Below are positions 32,028 through 38,472 of a DNA stretch of 38,472 nucleotides, piece by piece. The notes under the pieces were generated by a model that did no database searches, was not told the DNA's origin, and worked only from the letters and a program-made list of their open reading frames with translations. Position 1 is the stretch's first letter, and each line of letters begins with the position of its first letter. The stretch is from Oscillospiraceae bacterium (lineage in GTDB: Bacteria; Bacillota; Clostridia; Oscillospirales; Ruminococcaceae), in the NCBI GenBank assembly GCA_014799325.1, contig JAAVIE010000020.1, positions 1-38,472 on the forward strand. Direction: 5' to 3'. The position numbers and the translations under genes are program-made.

Positions 32028-33428
32028 TTACTTCAAGGTTGCGTTAATGTCATTAAGCGACTTTTCAAGCATAGGAGCCATTGAAGTTCTCATAACAGTC
32101 CAGCTCTGAATGTCATCGCCGCTGACAAGAGGAACATCTTCACAAAGCTTGGAAATAACGCTGTCGCAGGTTTCTGTATCAATATTATAAGCGTAATCGG
32201 AAACCAGATCGTCGGGATCAAAGTTTTCAACTGTCTGGAAGTAATTCCACAGCTCATACTGTTCTTTTGTGTATTGTTTAGAATTCATGATACTTTCACT
32301 GGTAGTTTCCATTAAAGTTGGATCAGTCTTGCTGAGTCTTACGCAGTTGATGAAAATGCAGGAAGCCTGAGGATTTGGAGCGCCTGCGGGAACAAGGTAA
32401 GCAAATGTGGTCATTGACTGATAGTATCTGTCAGCATTGGGATCCTTGGGGTAAGGAACAAAGAAGATGTCCAGATCGGGATTATCGACCTGTTTTTTAG
32501 AATAGTCAGTTATCAGCCAGTCGCCTACGCTCTGGAATGCGGCATAGCCGTTAATGATAGGTTCTTTAGCAACATTTTGGTATACACTGTATTGCAAGCT
32601 TGACAATCCCTGTTTTTTGAGATTTTCCAGGAAGCTCTGAGCGCGGTCAACGTCTGCGTTATCAAGGTTGTTTACGAGCTGTCCGTTTTCCATTCCTACC
32701 AAAGGAACGCCTGTGGAGTTGATAAAGCAGTTTGCAACGCTTCCGTATAAACCTATAGGAGCTTGGGGTTCGTCAATCATACTGCCCTTGCGAGCGTCAA
32801 CAAAATCCGTCATACATTTCAGAAATGTATCCCATGTCCAATTACCCTGATCATAAAGGGTCTTAGGATCGTCTATACCGATCTCGTTGAATAATCCTCT
32901 GTTGTAAATAAGATATCTTGAACCAATAACGCAAGCCCAAGGATAATAATAATGCTTGCCATTGATAGCACATCTTTCAATAAAGCTTGAAACCGCCTCC
33001 CATTGAGGAGCGCTGGTGTCCATATACTCGTCAAGAGCCATATACGCATTCTGTCCTATGTAGTAGGGGAATGAGTTGGAACGCTGGTCAATAAGATCGG
33101 GTGAATCGCCGCCGTTGATCATAACGTTCAGCTTATCCATAATTTCACTGTCGCCGAAAATATCTACCTGAATATCGGCTCCGTAGGTTTCTTTAAAATA
33201 AACATAGGCGGGTTTAATGTCGCCGGCTGTGGTAATATCATAACAGCCGATGTAATGCAGGGTCTTGCCGTTAAGGTCAACGTCTTTATCCAGATCCAGA
33301 TCCACGTTGCTTACATCTACGGGGTTATCGTCTTCCGTAGTAACTTCACTGTTTGTTTCGTCCTGAGAACAGCCTGTGATACCCAGTACCATGGCTGCGC
33401 ACAAAAAGCATGACAAAAATTTTTTCAT
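32028..33428 (-). CDS. Extracellular solute-binding lipoprotein (family 1, sugar ABC type)
   Basis: The 466-residue protein starts with a lipoprotein signal (KKFLSCFLCAAMVLGITGC; lipobox cysteine C20), then an acidic linker and a binding-protein fold: GDSEIMDKLNVMINGGDSPDLI, YNRGLFNEIGIDDPKTL, NGYAAFQSVGDWL, FFVPYPKDPNADRYY. Such proteins deliver sugars or oligosaccharides to ABC permeases. No permease gene is adjacent, so it is an orphan, possibly using permeases elsewhere or acting as a sensor. AAAGGAG precedes ATG 33428. A cre/LacI-like operator lies in the leader. Confidence 0.9.
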   Translation of the reverse strand: MKKFLSCFLCAAMVLGITGCSQDETNSEVTTEDDNPVDVSNVDLDLDKDVDLNGKTLHYIGCYDITTAGDIKPAYVYFKETYGADIQVDIFGDSEIMDKLNVMINGGDSPDLIDQRSNSFPYYIGQNAYMALDEYMDTSAPQWEAVSSFIERCAINGKHYYYPWACVIGSRYLIYNRGLFNEIGIDDPKTLYDQGNWTWDTFLKCMTDFVDARKGSMIDEPQAPIGLYGSVANCFINSTGVPLVGMENGQLVNNLDNADVDRAQSFLENLKKQGLSSLQYSVYQNVAKEPIINGYAAFQSVGDWLITDYSKKQVDNPDLDIFFVPYPKDPNADRYYQSMTTFAYLVPAGAPNPQASCIFINCVRLSKTDPTLMETTSESIMNSKQYTKEQYELWNYFQTVENFDPDDLVSDYAYNIDTETCDSVISKLCEDVPLVSGDDIQSWTVMRTSMAPMLEKSLNDINATLK

Positions 33429-33453
33429 TTTCTACTCCTTTCATAATGTAAGG

Positions 33454-33467
33454 TGTAACCGTTTACA
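33454..33467. promoter_or_regulatory. cre/LacI-type operator
   Basis: On the minus strand TGTAAACGGTTACA fits the catabolite-response consensus TGWAANCGNTNWCA at every fixed position. It sits between promoter and start codon of the binding-protein gene, a roadblock position, so CcpA or a local LacI-family sugar repressor would repress it. Confidence 0.75.
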
Positions 33468-33482
33468 TTATTTTATATATTA

Positions 33483-33511
33483 AGTATACTATAATTGCAA
33501 ATTATAGTCAA
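33483..33511 (-). promoter_or_regulatory. Promoter of the solute-binding lipoprotein gene
   Basis: On the minus strand TTGACT (33511-33506), 17-bp spacer, TATACT (33488-33483). Confidence 0.85.
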
Positions 33512-33598
33512 TTTACATTTTGCACTAATAAACTTATGAGCTAATAGTGAATATACACAAATGTTTCCGAAAATACAAAGACATTTCATACAAAATAG

Positions 33599-34675
33599 CT
33601 ATTTACGGGTCGAAGTCAGATCTTTGGTTTCTCTTAAAAGTAAATATGTCATCACAATAAGGCAGGCAGTGCTGATCGAATCTGCGGCGGAAAGAGCAGG
33701 AACCACACCGGACGGTGTAACGGTCTCAACTGTAATAGGGAACAAACGGTTTATAATATACATATAAAATGCGCTTAAAAGGGCAGCAGGGAAGCGCGAG
33801 AGAATAAACTTTCTTAATGGTATCTGCCCTTTTGATAGGGCGGCGGTCTGAATGATTATGCAAAGTCCGCCGAAAGAGGTCACTGCGGCAAAAAAGGGAA
33901 GCAGTCCAAAACTATTACCTTGAAAAGCAGATATATTTGATATTTCCATTAAAGACATAAAATGCTTTTCAATATTCAGCTGTTCAAGAATTTCTGTAAA
34001 GCCCGAAAACCGTATCAGCTCCAGAACTATATTAAAAGCAAGTATAGTGCCGCTGATAACACCCAAAGCCTTTACCGTATCTGCAATACTGTCCGTAAAG
34101 TCCTGAACGGTTATCCTGCTGATATTGTCCTTTTGCTTATCATCTGCTTTTCTTTCCGCTTTTGGCGGCATTACATTTATGATCACCGCCATAGTGACAC
34201 AAGCGGCGATATTTGACAGATATACCAACAGCCCCGCCTTTGCGCTGCCCAAAACCGATATTCCCACTATCTGTATTATAAAAGAGGGGCTTCCGCAGTA
34301 ACAATAGCAGAGCATTTTTTCTGCAATTGCGGTATAATTTTTATTATACGCAATATAATCCTTTAAAAGTTTGATCCCCACAGGATAACCGCCAAAAAGA
34401 CTTATAATGAATATGGAGAATTCACGGCGATTCCCCTTGAACCAAAAGGAATTGAGCTTGTAAAGAGGGTAAAACAGATAATCACCGATCCCGCTTTTGA
34501 TAAAGACTTGTGAAAACACCATAAAGGCAAAGAGAGAAGGGATTATGGCGGTAAGGCACACCTCCACCGACTGCCTTGCCGCCTTTACAGTCCCCTCGGA
34601 ATCAATTATCAGCACAAGGCACAGCGCCGCCGCCAACACAGCGAAAAATATCTTTGTTATTCTTTGCTTTTTCAC
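33599..34675 (-). CDS. ylbJ: Sporulation membrane protein YlbJ (nucleoside-gate type)
   Basis: The 358-residue protein has about eight hydrophobic helices and the YlbJ pattern CLTAIIPSLFAFMVFSQVF (40-58), FIISLFGGYPVGIKLL (88-103), CYCGSPSFIIQ and a second gate-like half (GVISGTILAFNIVLE; FFAAVTSFGGLCIIIQ). YlbJ is needed for spore cortex formation in Bacillus. The start is GTG 34675, seven bases after AGGAG. It is divergent from yqfC-yqfD, also sporulation genes. Confidence 0.85.
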   Translation of the reverse strand: MKKQRITKIFFAVLAAALCLVLIIDSEGTVKAARQSVEVCLTAIIPSLFAFMVFSQVFIKSGIGDYLFYPLYKLNSFWFKGNRREFSIFIISLFGGYPVGIKLLKDYIAYNKNYTAIAEKMLCYCYCGSPSFIIQIVGISVLGSAKAGLLVYLSNIAACVTMAVIINVMPPKAERKADDKQKDNISRITVQDFTDSIADTVKALGVISGTILAFNIVLELIRFSGFTEILEQLNIEKHFMSLMEISNISAFQGNSFGLLPFFAAVTSFGGLCIIIQTAALSKGQIPLRKFILSRFPAALLSAFYMYIINRLFPITVETVTPSGVVPALSAADSISTACLIVMTYLLLRETKDLTSTRK

Positions 34676-34746
34676 ACAAACGCTCCTGTCTATAGTAATT
34701 TATTTGAACTTGTCTCATATATTTATATTAAAAAGGCGGTGATAAA

Positions 34747-35019
34747 ATGAATATAAATGACTTGGCTATCAGATACGAGGAGTTCAAAAAATCTCTCAAC
34801 AAGCACTCGGAGATCCAGATAACCGATAATAAAAGCATAGTTTTGGACGGCTGCCGCAGGGTGATTGAGTATAATGAAAACTGTATCAGGCTGGAGCTTT
34901 CCGCGGTGGCAGTTTCGGTTGTGGGTATGGGACTTTCCATGCGGAATTTCAATGAGGGAGGAATAGTTATCGAAGGGCAGATACATTCACTTACCTTTAT
35001 TTCAAAGGAGGAATTATAA
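34747..35019 (+). CDS. yqfC: Sporulation protein YqfC (YabP family)
   Basis: The 90-residue protein matches YqfC/YabP: SEIQITDNKSIVLDGCRRVIEY, then LELSAVAVSVVGMGLSMRNF and GIVIEGQIHSLTF. It is made in the mother cell during sporulation in relatives and may work with YqfD at the forespore membrane. AAGGCGGTG precedes ATG 34747. Its stop overlaps the yqfD start by one base (TAATG), so they are translated together. A sigma-E promoter was looked for in 34676-34746 but not confidently found. Confidence 0.9.
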   Translation: MNINDLAIRYEEFKKSLNKHSEIQITDNKSIVLDGCRRVIEYNENCIRLELSAVAVSVVGMGLSMRNFNEGGIVIEGQIHSLTFISKEEL

Positions 35020-36182
35020 TGGGGAAGGCTTTCGGATATGTTAAATTCATGCTGCTTGGCGCAGACTGCGAAGCTTTTTTTACAGACGCTATCAATAACG
35101 GCATAAAGATATTTGATGTGGAAAATGTCAAAGGTGTTTACTACGCAAAAACACTTCCAAAGGATTACATTAGGCTGGCAAGGCTCAAAGGAAAGAGGCA
35201 GATCCAAATGAGGATCGCTGAGAGGCACGGTATCGCTTTCAGGCTTTATAGATATAGGTACCGCTACGGCATTCTTTTGGGAGCGGCTGTTTTCTGCGCG
35301 GTATTATATTTTTGCTCGGGTATTGTGTGGGATATAACTGTCACAGGAAACGAACGTATACCCGAGGAGTCAATTCTTGAATTTTTAGCCGATAACGGAA
35401 TATACCCCGGAGTGCCGAGAAAAGCGGTACAGAATACCGTTACCGAGCTTAAAGCCATGATGAACTACAAGGATCTGGCGTGGATAAGCATTGAGGAAAA
35501 CGGTTCAAGGATAAACGTCAAGGTCAGCGAAAGCGTGGAAAATCCCTATCACGGCTTATCGGTAAGCACTCCCTGCAATTTAGTGGCATTCAGAGACGGC
35601 AGAATTATTTATTCCGAGATCCACAGCGGAACTATGCAGTATGAGATAGGCAGCGGCGTCAAAGAGGGTGATGTGGTAGTCAGCGGAATTGTTACCGACG
35701 AGGCAGGAAATGTGACGATCCACCACGCAGACGCAAAGATCATAGCCGAATTTGAGGAGGAAGTGAGCTTCTACAAGGAATTTACCACCACAGAGCAGGT
35801 AAAGACCAAGGAAAGCTACACTCAGGAATATATAAAGCTCTTCGGCTTTTCCTTTCCCAACAAAGGCGGTCAGTACATAGACGGCTACACCTACACCTCC
35901 GACAGCTATGCAGTAAAGCTTTTTGGATTGACAATGCCCTGGACAAAGATCAAGGTCACAGGGGTAAAGACCGAAAATGTGGAAGTCACCCGCTCGGTTA
36001 ATGATGTAAAGCGGAGCTTACAGCAGGAGCTTGATAAATACGAAGTAAATTTCTTGAAGAACTACGAAATAACAGACCGCAATATTAAGTTTGAGAGAGA
36101 TGAAAAGGGGATAAAAATCATCTGTAACTATACCTTGCAGGGGGATATTCTTTCGCAAAGTGAAATTTTCCTGAGAGATTAG
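35019..36182 (+). CDS. yqfD: Sporulation protein YqfD
   Basis: The 387-residue protein has an N-terminal cytosolic part, one membrane helix (about 87-108: YGILLGAAVFCAVLYFCSGI) and a long outer domain with VTGNERIPEESILEFLADNGI (a POTRA-like start), WISIEENGSRINVKVSE, and VVSGIVTDEAGN. This is the YqfD layout. AAAGGAGG precedes ATG 35019. It follows yqfC in the gene order conserved across spore-formers. Confidence 0.9.
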   Translation: MGKAFGYVKFMLLGADCEAFFTDAINNGIKIFDVENVKGVYYAKTLPKDYIRLARLKGKRQIQMRIAERHGIAFRLYRYRYRYGILLGAAVFCAVLYFCSGIVWDITVTGNERIPEESILEFLADNGIYPGVPRKAVQNTVTELKAMMNYKDLAWISIEENGSRINVKVSESVENPYHGLSVSTPCNLVAFRDGRIIYSEIHSGTMQYEIGSGVKEGDVVVSGIVTDEAGNVTIHHADAKIIAEFEEEVSFYKEFTTTEQVKTKESYTQEYIKLFGFSFPNKGGQYIDGYTYTSDSYAVKLFGLTMPWTKIKVTGVKTENVEVTRSVNDVKRSLQQELDKYEVNFLKNYEITDRNIKFERDEKGIKIICNYTLQGDILSQSEIFLRD

Positions 36183-36203
36183 GATTTTAAGGACATTAAA
36201 GCA

Positions 36204-36232
36204 TTGCAAAAAGCCTGTTTTTATGATATACT
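36204..36232 (+). promoter_or_regulatory. Promoter of phoH-ybeY-dgkA-era
   Basis: TTGCAA (36204-36209), 17-bp spacer, TATACT (36227-36232) preceded by TGA (extended -10). It gives vegetative expression separate from the sporulation genes upstream. Confidence 0.75.
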
Positions 36233-36285
36233 ATATCCGTGTGTACAAATAAATCTATTTTACACGACGGAGGAAGTTTAAATTT

Positions 36286-37260
36286 ATGGCAGAGAAAAAC
36301 ATTTCGGTAAACGGAATGGAGTGTATACATTCCATTTTCGGTAATTTTGATGAAAATATAAATATCATTCAAAGAGAGTACAACGTTTCGGTATACAGCC
36401 GCAACGGCGAGATCATCGTTAACGGCGCGGAGGCAAATGTAGACGCTGCGGCTGCGGTCATTGACAGCCTTGAAAAAATGTTCAACAAAGGCGAGGTCAT
36501 CAACGATCAAAGCGTCAGATATGTTATAACCGCAGTTAATGACGGAATGCAGCAGCAGCTTGAAAATCTGTCCTCGGACAGCGTTTGCGTTACCTTTACG
36601 GGAAAGCCCGTCAAGCCCAAGACCATAGGTCAGAAAAAGTATGTGGATTCCATAAGGCATAACACCATTGTCTTTGGAATAGGCCCTGCGGGAACGGGAA
36701 AGACCTATCTTGCGGTGGCTCTGGCGGTGAGAGCCTTTAAAAACCACGAAATACAGCGTATTATACTGACCCGTCCTGCTGTTGAAGCAGGGGAAAAGCT
36801 GGGCTTTCTTCCGGGAGATCTGCAAAACAAGGTGGATCCATATTTAAGACCACTGTATGACGCTTTGTTTGATATGATGGGAGCGGAAGCGTTCCAAAGA
36901 AATCAGGAAAAAGGCGTTATCGAGGTTGCCCCCTTGGCATATATGAGAGGACGTACACTTGACGACAGCTTTATTATCCTTGATGAAGCACAGAACACCA
37001 CTCCCGAGCAGATGAAGATGTTCCTCACACGTCTTGGATTTAACAGCAAAATGGTCATCACAGGGGACGTTACACAGATAGACCTTGCCGACAATAAAAA
37101 ATCGGGACTTGTGGAAGCCTCAAAGGTGTTAAAAAACATTGAGGGTGTGGAGCAGATCAAGTTTTCGGAAAAGGACGTTGTAAGACATAAACTGGTGCAG
37201 GATATAGTAAAAGCCTATGAAAGATATGCCGCAGAACAGGCGAAAAGAGGAAAGCAGTAA
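36286..37260 (+). CDS. phoH: PhoH-like ATPase (PhoL/YbeZ)
   Basis: The 324-residue protein has an N-terminal KH-like RNA-binding region (about 5-65) and a P-loop ATPase domain: FGIGPAGTGKTYLAVALAV (130-148), RPAVEAGEKLGFLPGDLQNK, Walker B SFIILDEAQNT, and VITGDVTQIDL. It is thought to act in RNA metabolism with YbeY, whose gene follows after two bases. GGAGGAAG lies upstream of ATG 36286 with a long spacer. Confidence 0.95.
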   Translation: MAEKNISVNGMECIHSIFGNFDENINIIQREYNVSVYSRNGEIIVNGAEANVDAAAAVIDSLEKMFNKGEVINDQSVRYVITAVNDGMQQQLENLSSDSVCVTFTGKPVKPKTIGQKKYVDSIRHNTIVFGIGPAGTGKTYLAVALAVRAFKNHEIQRIILTRPAVEAGEKLGFLPGDLQNKVDPYLRPLYDALFDMMGAEAFQRNQEKGVIEVAPLAYMRGRTLDDSFIILDEAQNTTPEQMKMFLTRLGFNSKMVITGDVTQIDLADNKKSGLVEASKVLKNIEGVEQIKFSEKDVVRHKLVQDIVKAYERYAAEQAKRGKQ

Positions 37261-37262
37261 AA

Positions 37263-37739
37263 ATGTCAAAAGTAAAGCTGTATTATTCAAATCATCAAAA
37301 GACAGTGGATATTCCCAAAGGATTGAGAACCCTCATAAGGCAGTGCTGCGAAGCTGCTCTTGAAGAAGAGGGCATCAAGGAGGACGCAGAGGTTTCCCTT
37401 ACCGTTGCAGACAACGCTGAAATAAAGGAAATGAACAAGGAATACCGTCAGAAGGACAGCGCCACGGACGTGCTTTCCTTTCCCATGAGCGACGGGGAGG
37501 AGTTTGACCTTGATCCCGACACAAACCGCATTTTGCTGGGGGATATCGTTATATCGGCGGAAAGGGCGAAGGAGCAGGCGGAGGAATACGGTCATTCCTT
37601 TGAGCGTGAAATGTGCTTTCTTGCCACTCACTCTATGTTTCATCTTTTAGGCTACGATCATGAAATCAGCAAGGAGGAGGAAAAGATAATGTTTGAAAAG
37701 CAGGAAAAGGTTCTCAAAAGGTTAGGGATAAACAGGTGA
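37263..37739 (+). CDS. ybeY: Endoribonuclease YbeY (16S rRNA maturation)
   Basis: The 158-residue protein has the metal site HSMFHLLGYDHE with H123, H127 and H133 (H-x3-H-x5-H), plus YRQKDSATDVLSFPM and LLGDIVISAERA, diagnostic of YbeY. It acts in 16S rRNA 3' processing and ribosome quality control. The two-base gap to phoH and four-base gap to dgkA mark a tight operon. Confidence 0.96.
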   Translation: MSKVKLYYSNHQKTVDIPKGLRTLIRQCCEAALEEEGIKEDAEVSLTVADNAEIKEMNKEYRQKDSATDVLSFPMSDGEEFDLDPDTNRILLGDIVISAERAKEQAEEYGHSFEREMCFLATHSMFHLLGYDHEISKEEEKIMFEKQEKVLKRLGINR

Positions 37740-37743
37740 TCTG

Positions 37744-38229
37744 ATGAAAAATCGGTTTAGTTTATTTGACAGCTTTAAATGCGCGTTTAAGGGCATCGCT
37801 TTTGTGCTGCAGCACGAAAGGAATATGCGGATCCACCTTGTAGCCGCTTTGTACGTCGCCTTTTTTTCCGCGTTTTACAGCTTTTCAAAATCTGAAATAG
37901 TGCTGTTGGTGATCACCTGCGCTCTGGTGATGATACTTGAAGTGCTGAACACCGCCATTGAAGTTATCGTGGACAAGGTTTCCCCAAAGTACAGCCCTCT
38001 TGCGAAGATAGCCAAGGACGCGGCGGCGGGAGCGGTACTTCTGGCGGCTATCATGGCGATCATTGTGGGAATAGTGCTGTTTTTTGATCTTGAAAAGTTC
38101 AAGCTCATTCTGCTGTTTTTCAGCGAATGGTCAAATCTGCTTTTATTTATCGGATTTTCGGCAATAGCCGTAGTATTTATTACTTCAGGAAAAAAGAGAA
38201 ATATCAAAGGAAAGATAAAAAATGACTAA
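37744..38229 (+). CDS. dgkA: Undecaprenol/diacylglycerol kinase (DgkA family) with C-terminal extension
   Basis: The 161-residue membrane protein has the DgkA signature [18 protein letters not shown] (66-83, with E66, N69, E73) and [13 protein letters not shown] (88-100). In Gram-positives this enzyme phosphorylates undecaprenol for cell-wall lipid carrier recycling. It has a fourth C-terminal helix (about 130-147), making it longer than the usual 120-130 residues. AGGTGAT precedes ATG 37744, and the stop overlaps era by eight bases. Confidence 0.92.
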   Translation: MKNRFSLFDSFKCAFKGIAFVLQHERNMRIHLVAALYVAFFSAFYSFSKSEIVLLVITCALVMILEVLNTAIEVIVDKVSPKYSPLAKIAKDAAAGAVLLAAIMAIIVGIVLFFDLEKFKLILLFFSEWSNLLLFIGFSAIAVVFITSGKKRNIKGKIKND

Positions 38230-38472
38230 ATCAGCTTTTATAGCAATTACAGGACGTCCAAACGCGGGCAAGTCCTCTTTGACAAATCTGTTGGTTGGTG
38301 AGAAGATCGCCATTGTCAGCGAAAAGCCCCAGACCACACGGACGAAAATAAACGGAATTCTCACAAAGGGCGAGACCCAGTATGTGTTTATCGACACTCC
38401 CGGAATGCACAAGCCAAGAACTAAGCTGTCCGAGGAAATGGTGAAGTCCGTAAGAAACAGCATAGACGACGT
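38222..38472 (+). CDS. era: GTPase Era, 5' part (cut by the window end)
   Basis: The first 83 codons show the Era GTPase motifs: G1 GRPNAGKSS (11-19), [10 protein letters not shown] (G2 region), and [12 protein letters not shown] (G3). Era binds the 16S rRNA 3' end in 30S assembly, in line with ybeY and phoH upstream. The ATG overlaps dgkA by eight bases. The KH domain lies beyond the window; this is not a broken gene. Confidence 0.95.
   Translation, partial: MTKSAFIAITGRPNAGKSSLTNLLVGEKIAIVSEKPQTTRTKINGILTKGETQYVFIDTPGMHKPRTKLSEEMVKSVRNSIDD

Noticed and set aside
34728-35228. 166-codon minus-strand frame over yqfC/yqfD
   Set aside because: Antisense to two conserved sporulation genes that fit the family and gene order.

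Overview
The window looks like a chromosomal segment of a low-to-mid GC, spore-forming Clostridia member, most like Ruminococcus or a related Oscillospiraceae genus. Evidence: the YlbJ, YqfC and YqfD sporulation genes; the Firmicutes gene order yqfC-yqfD-phoH-ybeY-dgkA-era; acetate kinase; strong GGAGG-type ribosome sites; and sigma-A promoters with 17-bp spacers. No database search was possible, so the taxonomy is inferred.

Layout. 1-210: 5' part of tmRNA (minus strand). 307-448: two copies of a promoter module. 485-4588: rightward run of a ClC anion transporter, a DUF1963 protein, an unknown protein and a GNAT acetyltransferase. 4693-5390: divergent membrane zinc-ribbon protein and small XRE repressor sharing palindromic operators. 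5466-7031: an Erm-type rRNA methyltransferase with a leader peptide and attenuator, followed by an HD hydrolase. 7021-16725: an XRE-methyltransferase gene split by a mobile element of about 8.86 kb. 16951-21802: leftward cluster of a tRNA acetate ligase, a DUF4380-like protein, MurL and a MurD2-like ligase. 21898-31966: acetate kinase, proS, thioesterase, citrate synthase, a radical SAM protein and unknowns. 32028-33428: sugar-type binding lipoprotein with a cre/LacI-like operator. 33599-38472: sporulation and RNA-maturation cluster ending in a truncated era.

The main discovery is the element at 7743-16612. It encodes a large serine recombinase, a TnpW-like protein and a ribbon-helix-helix protein. 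It has an IncP-like nic sequence but no relaxase, so it looks like a mobilizable element that would need a helper. Its ends carry an 8-bp shared core (GTGGGAAA) flanked inside the element by 11-bp inverted arms. Removing the element in silico restores an open XRE-methyltransferase gene across the junction, in the conserved SKWENG helix-turn-helix coding region.

The cargo is a visibly AT-richer, single-promoter, four-gene operon: EcoRI-family adenine methyltransferase, DUF262-HNH nuclease, Dam-family methyltransferase, and an AAA-ATPase/TOPRIM (OLD-like) protein. I know each family from DNA restriction or anti-phage systems, but I do not recognise this combination as a named system. It is the best candidate for an undescribed system here.

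Other points of note: the putative Erm leader peptide MINRICRIR, which ends in an R-I-R macrolide-arrest motif; the MurD2-MurL pair, which suggests an L-glutamate route to peptidoglycan; a possible ATT-initiated repressor; a tandem repeat made from a gene's own stop region; and a dense hairpin cluster after citrate synthase.
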